DNA of 64,000 nt from CBDUXP01 sp965371225 [NCBI: uncultured bacterium] (GCA_965371225.1 CBDUXP010000007.1:52974-116973); one strand, 5' to 3'; numbered from the stretch's first letter, positions 16,407-24,838 are shown. Made by a program: numbers and translations. Notes: generated by a model not told the origin, from the letters alone.

Positions 16407-16423
16407 TAGAATTAGAATAGAAT
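16407..16423 (+). promoter_or_regulatory. overlapping TAGAAT boxes, candidate promoter of the RtcB operon
   Basis: Three TAGAAT hexamers run at 16407-16412, 16413-16418 and 16418-16423, in an otherwise G+C-rich stretch 33-50 bases before ATG 16456. Each matches the -10 consensus at 5 of 6 positions. None has a recognisable -35 at 16-18 bases. Confidence 0.35.
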
Positions 16424-16455
16424 ACGGCTGCTCCGGCAGCGTTTCGCTGACCCCT

Positions 16456-16932
16456 ATGGCACAGACTTGGGCTGAACACGAATCCTGCGCCCGGTGCGGC
16501 GCCTCCCTGGGCGGGGAGTTCCGCACAAATCACCTGGGGGTCCGGTTCTGCCAAACCTGCTATGAGGATAGCGTGGTCCCCCGCGCAGCGGAGCGGAGCC
16601 CGGACCCCGTCCTGGAACAGGTGTGCAATCGCTGCCGGGGCTCCCTGATCAATGGCTACCACGCAAATTACATGGGCGTCCTCTTCTGCACCGCGTGTTT
16701 CGAGCGGACGCACACGCCGGAAGGCCGGCCACGCGCGGACTGGGCAGAACGCGAGGCGCTGAGCGTGGCCCAACAGCCCCGCGACCGGGATGAGGACGGG
16801 GACGCGCCTGCCGGCGAGGATGAAGAGGGCATCTATCTTCACGACGTCTTTTTCGTCACGACGATTCTCGCCCTGGTGATGTACGCGGTGTCGCGCTTCG
16901 GCGGCGCGCTGCTAGCCCTCGGCGGCTACTAG
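16456..16932 (+). CDS. tandem zinc-ribbon protein with C-terminal membrane anchor
   Basis: A 158-residue protein with two similar zinc-binding repeats. The first has CARCGASLGG then FCQTCYE (about residues 13-45); the second has CNRCRGSL then FCTACFE (about 63-95). Each repeat offers two CxxC pairs, with His and Tyr conserved between them (TNHLGV, ANYMGV). An acidic linker follows, then one membrane helix (VFFVTTILALVMYAV) at the end, as in tail-anchored proteins. It is separated from the archease gene by only four bases, so it probably belongs to the RNA-repair operon. Family not recognised; a protein- or nucleic-acid-binding role at the membrane is an inference. Confidence 0.75.
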   Translation: MAQTWAEHESCARCGASLGGEFRTNHLGVRFCQTCYEDSVVPRAAERSPDPVLEQVCNRCRGSLINGYHANYMGVLFCTACFERTHTPEGRPRADWAEREALSVAQQPRDRDEDGDAPAGEDEEGIYLHDVFFVTTILALVMYAVSRFGGALLALGGY

Positions 16933-16936
16933 CCGC

Positions 16937-17365
16937 GTGCCCGCCGCAACGTTCGAGCGGATCGACCACACGGCCGACGTCGGCTTGCGTCTCCTGGCCC
17001 CCACCGAAGCCGACCTGTTCGTCACGGCGGTCGCGGGCCTGCACGCACTCTGGGGGCTTCCCGCGCCCGAGCCGCCGGCGGGCGCGCCGACGGAGCCACT
17101 GGAAGTGCATGGGGCGGACATCGAAAGCCTCCTGGTCGCCTGGCTGAACGAATTGATCTTTCAAGCGACGGCGGCGGGGCGAGTGGCCGCGAGCGTGCAG
17201 GAGCCCTGCCTGGCGGACGGCCGGTTCCGGGCGGAGGTGGCCTGGCAGCCCGTACAGTGGGACACCTCGGTGGACGGGGCGGACATCAAGGCGGCCACCT
17301 ACCACACCGTACACGTGACCGAAACGGCGGAAGGCTTCACCACGACGATCATCTTCGACGTGTGA
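16937..17365 (+). CDS. archease, activator of RtcB
   Basis: A 142-residue archease. Archeases speed the guanylylation of RtcB and allow multiple turnover. The protein starts with FERIDHTADVGLRL, where the Asp of HTADVG is a metal ligand, and ends with the diagnostic TYHTVHVTE and TTTIIFDV, whose terminal Asp is the other key ligand. The Gly/Trp-containing centre (LHALWGLP, LLVAWLNELIF) also fits. The GTG start at 16937 lies four bases after the upstream stop. The rtcB gene follows after 16 bases, the arrangement known from archaea and some bacteria. Confidence 0.93.
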   Translation: MPAATFERIDHTADVGLRLLAPTEADLFVTAVAGLHALWGLPAPEPPAGAPTEPLEVHGADIESLLVAWLNELIFQATAAGRVAASVQEPCLADGRFRAEVAWQPVQWDTSVDGADIKAATYHTVHVTETAEGFTTTIIFDV

Positions 17366-17381
17366 GCCGGCCAGGCGGGCA

Positions 17382-18914
17382 ATGCTGATGGGCTGGTTGA
17401 AGCGGAAAAAGCCAAAGAAGCGGCGCGACGCGATCGTGGCGCGCACCCTCGACGTCGACGGCGACGCGTCGGCCCTGACGTACAACCGCGTCTCGGACGT
17501 GCTCTGGGAGATCCCCCGCACCGGGAACATGCGCGTGCCCGCGCGGATCTACGCGACCCGGGCTGGCCTGGAACGCATCAAACAGGACAAAGCCCCGCTC
17601 CAGGCCGTGAATGTGGCGCACCTGCCCGGCATCGTGAAGTATTCCCTCGCCATGCCGGACATCCATTGGGGCTACGGGTTTCCCATCGGTGGCGTGGCCG
17701 CAACCGACCCGGCCGAGGGGGGCGTTATCTCGCCCGGCGGCGTCGGCTATGACATCAATTGCGGGTGCCGCCTGGTGACCACCGGCCTAACGCGGGAGGA
17801 GGTGCAGCCCAAGATGGCGGCGCTCGTGAATCGCTTGTTCGAACAGATTCCCACGGGGGTCGGCGCAAACCACGCCATCGATAAGCTCTCGGTCGCGCAG
17901 CTGCGCAAGCTCATCGTCGATGGGGCGGAGTACGCGACCGCCCAGGGGTATGGCGACGCCGCCGAGCTGGACCACATCGAAGGAGGCGGTAAGTTCGAGG
18001 GTGCCGATCCGAAAGCGCCCTCGACCAAAGCGTTTCAGCGGGGGATCAATTCCGTCGGCACCCTCGGCTCCGGGAATCATTTCCTCGAAGTGGGGTACGT
18101 GGACGAACTGTACGATACCGCCACCGCCGCGGCATTCGGCCTTGTCGAAGGCATGGTGACGGTCCTCATCCACACCGGCTCGCGCGGCTTCGGCCATCAG
18201 GTGTGCGTCGATCATTTGGAGCAGATGTCGCATGCCGGCCGCAAATACGATCTGCACCTGCCCGACCGGCAGTTGGCAGCCGCCCCTATCGAATCACCAG
18301 AGGGGGAACAGTACCTGACCGCTATGGGGTGCGCGGCGAATTACGCGTGGGTGAACCGGCAAGTCATCCAGCAGTTGGCCCGCGACGCGTTCATGCACGT
18401 GTTCGATATATCGCCGACAGACTTGGCGTGGCGGCTGTTGTACGATGTCTGCCATAACATCGCCAAGATGGAGACCCATACCGTGGACGGTGAGGCGCGT
18501 CGGCTGTGCGTCCATCGCAAGGGGGCGACTCGCGCGTTCCCTTCGGGGCATCCGGACCTCCCGCCGGCGTTCCGGACGACCGGCCAACCCGTACTCATCC
18601 CAGGGGACATGGGGCGAGGCTCCTTCGTGTGCGTCGGTCTCCCGGGAGCCATGGAGGAAACGTTCGGCAGCACGTGCCACGGCGCGGGGCGCGCTATGAG
18701 CCGCCGCCAGGCATTGAAGCGCGCAAAAGGGCGCTCGATCGTGGACGAACTTCGACAGCAGGGCATTATCGTGAAAGCGAAAAGTCACGCCACCATCGGG
18801 GAAGAAATGCCCGAGGCATACAAGGACGCCACCGACGTGGTGAGGGTTGTGGACCGTGCCGGCATCAGTCGGACCGTGGCCAAGCTCCGCCCGCTGGGCG
18901 TCATTAAGGGATAA
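17382..18914 (+). CDS. rtcB: RNA 3'-phosphate (2',3'-cyclic phosphate) ligase RtcB
   Basis: A 510-residue RtcB of the long, archaeal/eukaryotic-like type, which joins RNA 2',3'-cyclic-phosphate or 3'-phosphate ends to 5'-OH ends using GTP and Mn2+. Active-site residues are visible: Cys127 (GYDINCGCRL), His233 (GTLGSGNHFLEV), His264 (IHTGSRGFGHQ), His358 (CHNIAKMETH) and the guanylylated His433 (FGSTCHGAGRAMSR). Ring contacts near the first site show Cys in place of the common Val in DINCGVR. It lies between archease and a patatin gene with gaps of 16 and 2 bases, so it is certainly cotranscribed. No RtcR regulator or RtcA is next to it. Confidence 0.96.
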   Translation: MLMGWLKRKKPKKRRDAIVARTLDVDGDASALTYNRVSDVLWEIPRTGNMRVPARIYATRAGLERIKQDKAPLQAVNVAHLPGIVKYSLAMPDIHWGYGFPIGGVAATDPAEGGVISPGGVGYDINCGCRLVTTGLTREEVQPKMAALVNRLFEQIPTGVGANHAIDKLSVAQLRKLIVDGAEYATAQGYGDAAELDHIEGGGKFEGADPKAPSTKAFQRGINSVGTLGSGNHFLEVGYVDELYDTATAAAFGLVEGMVTVLIHTGSRGFGHQVCVDHLEQMSHAGRKYDLHLPDRQLAAAPIESPEGEQYLTAMGCAANYAWVNRQVIQQLARDAFMHVFDISPTDLAWRLLYDVCHNIAKMETHTVDGEARRLCVHRKGATRAFPSGHPDLPPAFRTTGQPVLIPGDMGRGSFVCVGLPGAMEETFGSTCHGAGRAMSRRQALKRAKGRSIVDELRQQGIIVKAKSHATIGEEMPEAYKDATDVVRVVDRAGISRTVAKLRPLGVIKG

Positions 18915-18916
18915 GC

Positions 18917-20401
18917 ATGCCCACACCGTCTCCCTCCCCCACGCGGGTCATGGTCATTGCCGACACGCAGGACGGACTGAACGCCGCCGCGCAGGCGCTT
19001 CGCGACTGGGCCACAGAAGCCGGCCAGAACCTGGAGCTGCTCGCGGTCCACGGGCTGGGGGGCGCGCAGGCGCACCTGCATCAGTACATCAACCTCGTCG
19101 TCCTCAACTACGTGGGCCTCCCCGCCGCCCGCGCCATCCCCACCCTGGCCGGACTGCGGGACGCCTACTGCGGGCCCGCGATCGTGGTCAGCGACGACGC
19201 CACGGTGGATTCCTGCACGTGGGGCCGGCGATACAGCGCGGATTACCATGCGGATGCGCTGGCCGCGCTGGGCGGATACGTGGCCAAAGTGCTCGAGCGG
19301 GACCGGCCGCAGGGAAAGACGGCGCTCGTGTTCGCCGGTGGCGGCATCCTCGGCGGGTTCAACGAGGCGGGCAGCTTGAAAGCCCTCTACGACTTCGGCA
19401 TTCGCGAGGCCGACATGTACATCGGCCTCAGTGCCGGCTCGTGGGTGGCGGCCATGGCGGCGAACGATGTCACGCCCGAACTGATGATCGAACACCCCCA
19501 TCTGCACCCGCGCGACTTCTACCAGTTGAACGGCCGGGACATACTGCGCCAGCTCACCATGTTGGGGCCCAACGTGGTCCGGAGCCTCGCCCAGCGCGTC
19601 CTGCATCCGGACAGCGATTGGCTCTTCCAACTCTCCAGTATCTTCACCACCTCGCCTCTGACCGGGGACCGGCTGCGGCAGCGGTTCTGCGAGGTGCTCG
19701 GCCAGGAGGGGGGCACCAACGATTTCGGCGAACTCCGGGAACGCGGGCGGGAACTGTACATCATGGCCGTGGAACTGGATTCCGCCGAACGTCGGGTGTT
19801 CGGCGAGGGCGACGACATCCACGTCCCCATCTCGGAGGCCGTCAGCGCCTCGTCGGCGCTCCCGATGTTCTACCGGCCGGTGCATATCGACGGCCGCGAC
19901 TACGTGGACGGTGGGCTCGCGCGCTCCGCCTGCATCGACACCGCGATTGACAACGGCGCCGACCTCATCGTGTGTCTCAATCCCCTGGTGCCCTACACGG
20001 GTGGGGATCCGGGGCACATCAAAGCGTTGGGCCTGGCGGGCATCGCCGAGCAGAGCGTGCGCGCGCTCATCCACTCCCGCCTGCACGCGACGGTGGAACG
20101 GTTCCGGCAGATTCACCCGCACGTGACGATCCTCCTCATCGAACCCGATACGAACGATCCCGCCATGTTCCACAACCCCCTGCGCGGGAGCGAGAATATG
20201 ATTCAACTGGCCGCGCTGGAGGGATTCAAGTCGACCAAGGCGTTCCTGGAAGAACGGTCGGAATTCATCCAGCATATCTTCGCCAGCCACGGGCGCACGC
20301 TAGCCGTCCCGGCCGCGGACGATGCGGGAGCCGGAGACGTGCCGTTCGACCACATGCCCGAGACCTGGGTGGACGATCCGGACGTTCAGGAACTGGCGTG
20401 A
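18917..20401 (+). CDS. patatin-like phospholipase with receiver-like N-terminal domain
   Basis: A 494-residue protein. Residues about 130-440 form a patatin acyl hydrolase: oxyanion loop FAGGGILGGFNEAG (141-143), nucleophile Ser172 in GLSAGS and catalytic Asp331 in DGGLA. The first about 125 residues alternate strands and helices like a receiver domain (VMVIADTQDG, INLVVLNYVGL, PAIVVSDDA), with Asn64 where the phosphoacceptor Asp would be. The start is two bases after rtcB, and the stop overlaps the macro-domain gene by one base. Patatins release fatty acids from phospholipids and, in several antiphage systems, act as membrane-attacking effectors; that role here is only a hypothesis. Confidence 0.85.
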   Translation: MPTPSPSPTRVMVIADTQDGLNAAAQALRDWATEAGQNLELLAVHGLGGAQAHLHQYINLVVLNYVGLPAARAIPTLAGLRDAYCGPAIVVSDDATVDSCTWGRRYSADYHADALAALGGYVAKVLERDRPQGKTALVFAGGGILGGFNEAGSLKALYDFGIREADMYIGLSAGSWVAAMAANDVTPELMIEHPHLHPRDFYQLNGRDILRQLTMLGPNVVRSLAQRVLHPDSDWLFQLSSIFTTSPLTGDRLRQRFCEVLGQEGGTNDFGELRERGRELYIMAVELDSAERRVFGEGDDIHVPISEAVSASSALPMFYRPVHIDGRDYVDGGLARSACIDTAIDNGADLIVCLNPLVPYTGGDPGHIKALGLAGIAEQSVRALIHSRLHATVERFRQIHPHVTILLIEPDTNDPAMFHNPLRGSENMIQLAALEGFKSTKAFLEERSEFIQHIFASHGRTLAVPAADDAGAGDVPFDHMPETWVDDPDVQELA

Positions 20402-20925
20402 TGCCCCTGGAACGGGCGTTTTGCGGCCGGCGCCTGGAACTCCTGCAAGGGGACATCACCGAGCAAGCGACCGACGCCATCGTCAACGCGGCGAATAACC
20501 ATCTCGTCCTCGGTGCGGGCGTGGCCGGGGCGATTCGGACGAAGGGCGGGCCGAGCATTCAGGAGGAGTGCACCCGTCTGGGCCCCATCCCGATAGGGGA
20601 AGCAGCCGTGACCGGGGCCGGGAACCTTGCGGCCCGCCACGTGATTCATGCGGCAAGCATGGGCGATGAACCGGTCAGCGCCAGGTCGTTGCGGGACAGC
20701 ACGCACAACAGCTTGAAACGCGCGAGGGAACTCGGGTTGACCTCTATCAGCTTTCCCGCCATCGGGACGGGGATCGGTGGCTTCTCGCTCCACGAAGCCG
20801 CGACGATCATGCTCGGCACCGCCAAGGAGCACTTGGAAGCCGACACGACGCTGGACCTCGTCCGCTTCGTTCTGTGGAGCGAGGCCGATTACCAGGCGTT
20901 TGAGACGATCCTTAACCGGCTCTAG
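20401..20925 (+). CDS. macro-domain protein (ADP-ribose binding or hydrolysis)
   Basis: A 174-residue single macro domain. The ADP-ribose pocket is recognisable from GDITEQATDAIVNAANN, LGAGVAGAIRTKGG, IPIGEAAVTGAG and the phosphate loop FPAIGTGIGGFSL. Such proteins bind ADP-ribose, remove it from proteins or nucleic acids, or hydrolyse ADP-ribose derivatives. ATG 20401 overlaps the patatin stop (TGATG), indicating tight coupling. In an RNA-repair setting a link to ADP-ribosylated RNA ends or to cyclic-phosphate ADP-ribose by-products is conceivable, but this is inference. Confidence 0.92.
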   Translation: MPLERAFCGRRLELLQGDITEQATDAIVNAANNHLVLGAGVAGAIRTKGGPSIQEECTRLGPIPIGEAAVTGAGNLAARHVIHAASMGDEPVSARSLRDSTHNSLKRARELGLTSISFPAIGTGIGGFSLHEAATIMLGTAKEHLEADTTLDLVRFVLWSEADYQAFETILNRL

Positions 20926-23809
20926 ACCGGTCCGGCGGCGGCGCCCGTGGCTGGCGGCGTTGGTAGTCGGAACCGCGATGCCAGCCGTGGCAGCGGCCGC
21001 GCCACCCGCACCGCCCGACCCGGTCGCGGTCCTGGTTCCAGGCGGCCCGCAAGACTTCTGGGGCTGGACCCTCGGTCCGCGTACCATGCCCGAGGGGCTG
21101 CACGCGACCGTGCGGTTCGCAGGCTGGTCCGAGACCGCCACCCGCGAAGCGTTGCTGGAGAGCATGGTGGCCGGAACCGCGGCGGATCTCGTCCTGCTGC
21201 GGCCCCAGGACGTGCCCCCCTTGGCGGACGCCGGCCTCCTGGCCGACCTGGCTGACGAACCCGCCGTGGCTCAGGTGCGCACGCACGCCGGCGCCGGAGT
21301 GGTGTCGTGCATCGCCGACGGTGATGCCGTGTGGGGTATCGCGGCAGGGTTGACGCTGCCGCTCGTGCTCATCCGGCCGGAACACGCCACCGGCCTACCC
21401 ATCCCCGACACGTGGGCGGCGTTCTTCGCTCGCCTGCCGAGCCCCGCACGGGACAACGGCGTCGCGCTGGACCCGGGCCAACTGGAACTGACCTTCGACT
21501 GGTTGCGCCGCCGCGCGCAGCTCCGGCTGGACGCGACGGGAATGGACGCGCCCGCCGCCTGGGGCGCGTGTCTGACGCTCCTGCGCCGCTTGCACTCGAC
21601 GCCGAGCGCTACGCGGTTCTGGCAGAAGCGTTGGTCGCCGGCCGTGCCCACCTTTCGGCGCGGCCGCGCCGCGGTGGCCATCGCCGACACGGAGGCATTG
21701 CGGGATACGACACCCGGCATAACCGGCACGCACGCGATGCCCCTGCCGGCCATCGGTGCGGGCGGCGACCGGTATCCCGTCGCGGTGGCCGGCGTGTGGG
21801 TGGTGCCCGCGGGGACGGACGTGACGCGGGTTCGGCCGCTGCTCGCGTTCGTCACCAGTGCGGCATTCGCCGCGCGCCTGGCGCAGCACCACGGGTGGGC
21901 GCCCGTACGCACCGATGCCTGGGACCTGATGGGCGCGCTGCTCGAACGCATTCCCGCCTGGCAGACCGTGCAGCGGCTCTTGCAAGGAGCGGTCCGGACC
22001 GAGGCGGAAGGGCCCGGGGTAGATGCGCGACGCGTGCGCATGGCCCGAGCCGCTGGGCTCTGGCTCTCGGGCGTGCATCCCGACCCAGCCGCTGCGTGGC
22101 GGGCTGCGCAGGCCGCGGAATGGCAGGCCGCTCCGCCGCTACCCCAGCCGTTTCTGCGAATCGCGTCGGCGTCGATGAAGGCATCCACGTCGACAGAGGT
22201 GCCGAGAACCCTGGCACAAGGCGAGACGGCGCTGCTTGAACTCGCCGCCCCGCCGCCCAAGTCGCTGGCCGGCGCGGGGGAGGTCGTCGTCTACGCGCGT
22301 GTGAACGGGCGAGCAATCCCGTTGCCGGCCCAGTTGGCCTTCGTGACCGGCGAACGGGATGCTCTGCGCCCGGCCGGAGTGGGACAGACAGCCGCGCCGC
22401 CGACCGCCCGATACTTCGTCGACGTGCACGTACCGTTCGGTACACCACTAGGCCGGTACGACCTCACCCTTGCGCCGGGCGGGGACACCGGGGGATCCTC
22501 GGACGGGATGCCGATCGGATCCGTGCGAGTGACCGCGATCCCGACCGACGAGCGAACGGTACCCGCCTTGTGCGGGTTGGGCCTGCCGGCAGGCTCTCCG
22601 TACACGGACGCGGTACGCACCCTGCTGCTCGATCACGGTTTTACTCCTTTCCCCCTGCCGCTCGATGCGCCGCTCGTGGCCGATCCCCGGCGCGGGCCTC
22701 TCGTGTTGCGACGCTGGCACGATCCCACGCAAGCTGAGCGTGACGCGCACGCGGCCGGGGAGGCGGGGGTGCTGGCGGACGTGCTCGAGTATTCGTACGA
22801 CGAACCGACGCTCCTCCACTTTCCGCACCTGCGACACGAAGCGGCGCGGTACCAGGCGCTGGGCGTACGGGTGCTCGCGACGCATCCGCCCGATCCGCTG
22901 TTGGCAGGGACCGCGCAGGTGTGGGGTGTGCACACGGCCCTGCGGCCGACGCACACGCCGAGCACGCCGGACGCGTGGCGCACGGTGGTCCGACGCATGG
23001 CGGATGCCCGGGCGCGGGGGGAAGACGTGTGGTGGTATACCGCGGGGGATGTCGCCCCCCTCCCCAGCCTGCAGCTCCACGCGAACCTGACGCGCCTCCG
23101 CGCCGCCTTTTTTCGGTTGCCCGCGTTGGGATTCTCGGGCGTGCTTCAGCCGGAGGCGGCGGCGTGGGGTCCCGACCCCGGCGAATTAGACCGGGGGGCG
23201 CTGGGGGTCGGCGAGGGAATTCTGTGCTTTCCGGCACGCGATGGCTCGGCGGTGGTCCGACCCAGCGTCCGCCTGAAGGCCTTGCGCGAGGGACGGTGGA
23301 CCCTCCACCTGCTCGCCCAGTTACACCGGCAGCTCGCGGCGCGGACGGCGGCACTGCCGGACGGCGCGGCGTGGACGGCATACCCGGCGGAACGGCTAGC
23401 GGCGTACGGTCGCGCGGTGGTCAGACCTGAGGCGTTAGCGCTCGGTGACGCCGTGCATCCGCTCATGCACCTCACCACGGATCCCAGGCACTTGGCGACG
23501 GTCGCGCGCGCATTGCGCCTGGAACTCGAGGGGGCATTCAGGGGACCGTGGCTGCTGGTACGCGCGGACGTGCCGGACTGGAGCGTGACGACCGCGGACC
23601 GCGTCACGCTCTCCGGCCGCGTCCCGGCCCAGGGGACGGTATCCGTCGCGGGGCGACGCGTCGTGACCACCGCGAACGGGAATTTTACCGTGACACCGAT
23701 GCTGGACCTTGGCTTGACCCTGCTCGACATCGAGGTCCGCTCGGGCGGGAAGGCGCATCGCATGACGTGGCACGTGTGGCGCGCCGCCGGCCCGTTGTCT
23801 GGCGCATAG
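20900..23809 (+). CDS. exported protein: solute-binding-like domain fused to DUF4091/GH123-like domain
   Basis: About 969 residues from a TTG start at 20900, chosen because it yields a basic n-region and a hydrophobic export signal (PWLAALVVGTAMPAVAAAA). ATG 20978 or an earlier ATG at 20777 inside the macro gene are alternatives. The N-terminal half (about residues 35-410) reads like a family 1 extracellular solute-binding protein (AGWSETATREALLESMVAGTAADLVLLRP split by periplasmic-protein motifs such as GDRYPVAVAGVWVVPAGT). The C-terminal half has the DUF4091/GH123-like series: LEYSYDEP (Asp634, Glu635), RARGEDVWWYTAGD, LGVGEGILCFPARDG and SVRLKALREG. A beta-sandwich-like end follows. Substrate unknown; the domain pairing is not one I know. 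Confidence 0.7.
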   Translation: MRRSLTGSRPVRRRRPWLAALVVGTAMPAVAAAAPPAPPDPVAVLVPGGPQDFWGWTLGPRTMPEGLHATVRFAGWSETATREALLESMVAGTAADLVLLRPQDVPPLADAGLLADLADEPAVAQVRTHAGAGVVSCIADGDAVWGIAAGLTLPLVLIRPEHATGLPIPDTWAAFFARLPSPARDNGVALDPGQLELTFDWLRRRAQLRLDATGMDAPAAWGACLTLLRRLHSTPSATRFWQKRWSPAVPTFRRGRAAVAIADTEALRDTTPGITGTHAMPLPAIGAGGDRYPVAVAGVWVVPAGTDVTRVRPLLAFVTSAAFAARLAQHHGWAPVRTDAWDLMGALLERIPAWQTVQRLLQGAVRTEAEGPGVDARRVRMARAAGLWLSGVHPDPAAAWRAAQAAEWQAAPPLPQPFLRIASASMKASTSTEVPRTLAQGETALLELAAPPPKSLAGAGEVVVYARVNGRAIPLPAQLAFVTGERDALRPAGVGQTAAPPTARYFVDVHVPFGTPLGRYDLTLAPGGDTGGSSDGMPIGSVRVTAIPTDERTVPALCGLGLPAGSPYTDAVRTLLLDHGFTPFPLPLDAPLVADPRRGPLVLRRWHDPTQAERDAHAAGEAGVLADVLEYSYDEPTLLHFPHLRHEAARYQALGVRVLATHPPDPLLAGTAQVWGVHTALRPTHTPSTPDAWRTVVRRMADARARGEDVWWYTAGDVAPLPSLQLHANLTRLRAAFFRLPALGFSGVLQPEAAAWGPDPGELDRGALGVGEGILCFPARDGSAVVRPSVRLKALREGRWTLHLLAQLHRQLAARTAALPDGAAWTAYPAERLAAYGRAVVRPEALALGDAVHPLMHLTTDPRHLATVARALRLELEGAFRGPWLLVRADVPDWSVTTADRVTLSGRVPAQGTVSVAGRRVVTTANGNFTVTPMLDLGLTLLDIEVRSGGKAHRMTWHVWRAAGPLSGA

Positions 23810-23826
23810 GCCTGTGTTACCATGCG

Positions 23827-23842
23827 CCGAACGCACGTTCGG
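23827..23842. repeat. palindrome 1 upstream of the HDAC-like gene
   Basis: CCGAACG and CGTTCGG form perfect seven-base arms around a two-base centre (CA). Outer GTTAC and GTAAC sequences flank it as a further inverted pair. It lies 46 bases before the start codon at 23888. It could be an operator or a weak terminator of the upstream gene; no T-run follows. Confidence 0.45.
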
Positions 23843-23862
23843 ACACGTGTAACCCCCTGCCC

Positions 23863-23877
23863 TCGTTAGGCTAACGA
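23863..23877. repeat. palindrome 2 upstream of the HDAC-like gene
   Basis: TCGTTAG, one central G, and CTAACGA make perfect seven-base arms, ending 10 bases before ATG 23888. So close to the start codon it could occlude ribosome binding as RNA or bind a repressor as DNA. Confidence 0.45.
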
Positions 23878-23887
23878 CAGCGCACGC

Positions 23888-24838
23888 ATGGGCCGCACCG
23901 GCTTCCTCACCCATGAGAGCTTTCTCCTGCACGACACGGGCCCCAGGCACCCGGAGCAGCCGGACCGCCTCCGGGCCATCTGGAACAAGGTCGATAACTC
24001 CCCTATTGCTAAAGACTTAGCGAGACCGGAAGTGCAGGCCGTGCCCTTCGCCGAGGCGGAGCGCTGTCATGGGCAAGGCGTAATCGACACGGCGGAGCGG
24101 GTCTTTGCGACCGAGGGCCTCGGCTACTTGGACGGGGACACCGTGGCGGGACCCGGGACCCAAGAGGCGGCGTGCCGGGCCATCGGGGCCGGGCGACTGG
24201 CGGCCGACCTGGTGGCGGCCGGTGAGCTGACGAATGCGTTTTGCGCCGTGCGGCCCCCCGGCCATCACGCAACACCCTCTCGTTCCATGGGCTTCTGCGT
24301 GTTCAACAATGTCGCTTTGCTGGCCCGCACTTTGCAGGACGACCACGGGGCGGAACGAATCCTGATCGTGGACTGGGACGTCCACCACGGGAACGGCACG
24401 CAGGACATCTTCTACGACGATCCGGCGGTGCTGTACTTCAGCGTGCACCAGTCCCCGCACTATCCCGGCACGGGCGCCGCCACCGAAACGGGCGGTGGTC
24501 CCGGGCGCGGCGCCACCCTGAACGTACCGCTGCCCGCGGGCGCCGGCGATGCTGAATACGGCGCCATCTTCGAGAAGATTCTCGTGCCCGCCGCAGACGC
24601 GTTCTGCCCGGACTGGGTCCTGGTGTCAGCGGGGTTCGATGCCCACGCGGCCGACCCGCTCGGGGGCATGGCGCTCAGTGCCGCCGGATTCGCGGCCCTG
24701 ACCGATCGGGTGACGGCGATCGCAGCGCGCCACTGTGGCGGACGGTGCATCAGCTATCTGGAGGGGGGCTACGATCTCGAGGGGCTGGCGGACTCGGTCG
24801 CCGCCCACCTGGAACGGCTGCAGGCCGCAGCCGCGTAA
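23888..24838 (+). CDS. histone-deacetylase-family hydrolase (acetylpolyamine amidohydrolase/AcuC-like)
   Basis: A 316-residue zinc deacetylase. The active-site blocks are all present: RPPGHHATPSRSMGFCVFNN (tandem His), VDWDVHHGNGTQDIFY (zinc Asp/His), HQSPHYPGTGA, SAGFDAHAADPLGGM (zinc Asp) and LEGGYDLEGL. The start HESFLLHDTGPRHPEQPDRL is typical of the bacterial class II-like group. Substrates in bacteria include acetylpolyamines, acetoin-utilisation enzymes and small acetylated amines. It directly precedes a LIV-type transporter, 17 bases before livK, so deacetylation of an imported compound is a reasonable guess. Confidence 0.92.
   Translation: MGRTGFLTHESFLLHDTGPRHPEQPDRLRAIWNKVDNSPIAKDLARPEVQAVPFAEAERCHGQGVIDTAERVFATEGLGYLDGDTVAGPGTQEAACRAIGAGRLAADLVAAGELTNAFCAVRPPGHHATPSRSMGFCVFNNVALLARTLQDDHGAERILIVDWDVHHGNGTQDIFYDDPAVLYFSVHQSPHYPGTGAATETGGGPGRGATLNVPLPAGAGDAEYGAIFEKILVPAADAFCPDWVLVSAGFDAHAADPLGGMALSAAGFAALTDRVTAIAARHCGGRCISYLEGGYDLEGLADSVAAHLERLQAAAA

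Noticed and set aside
18917-20925. Assigning the patatin and macro genes to a known antiphage system such as CBASS
   Set aside because: No CD-NTase, TIR, Cap2/Cap3 or other hallmark gene is adjacent; only the effector type is shared.
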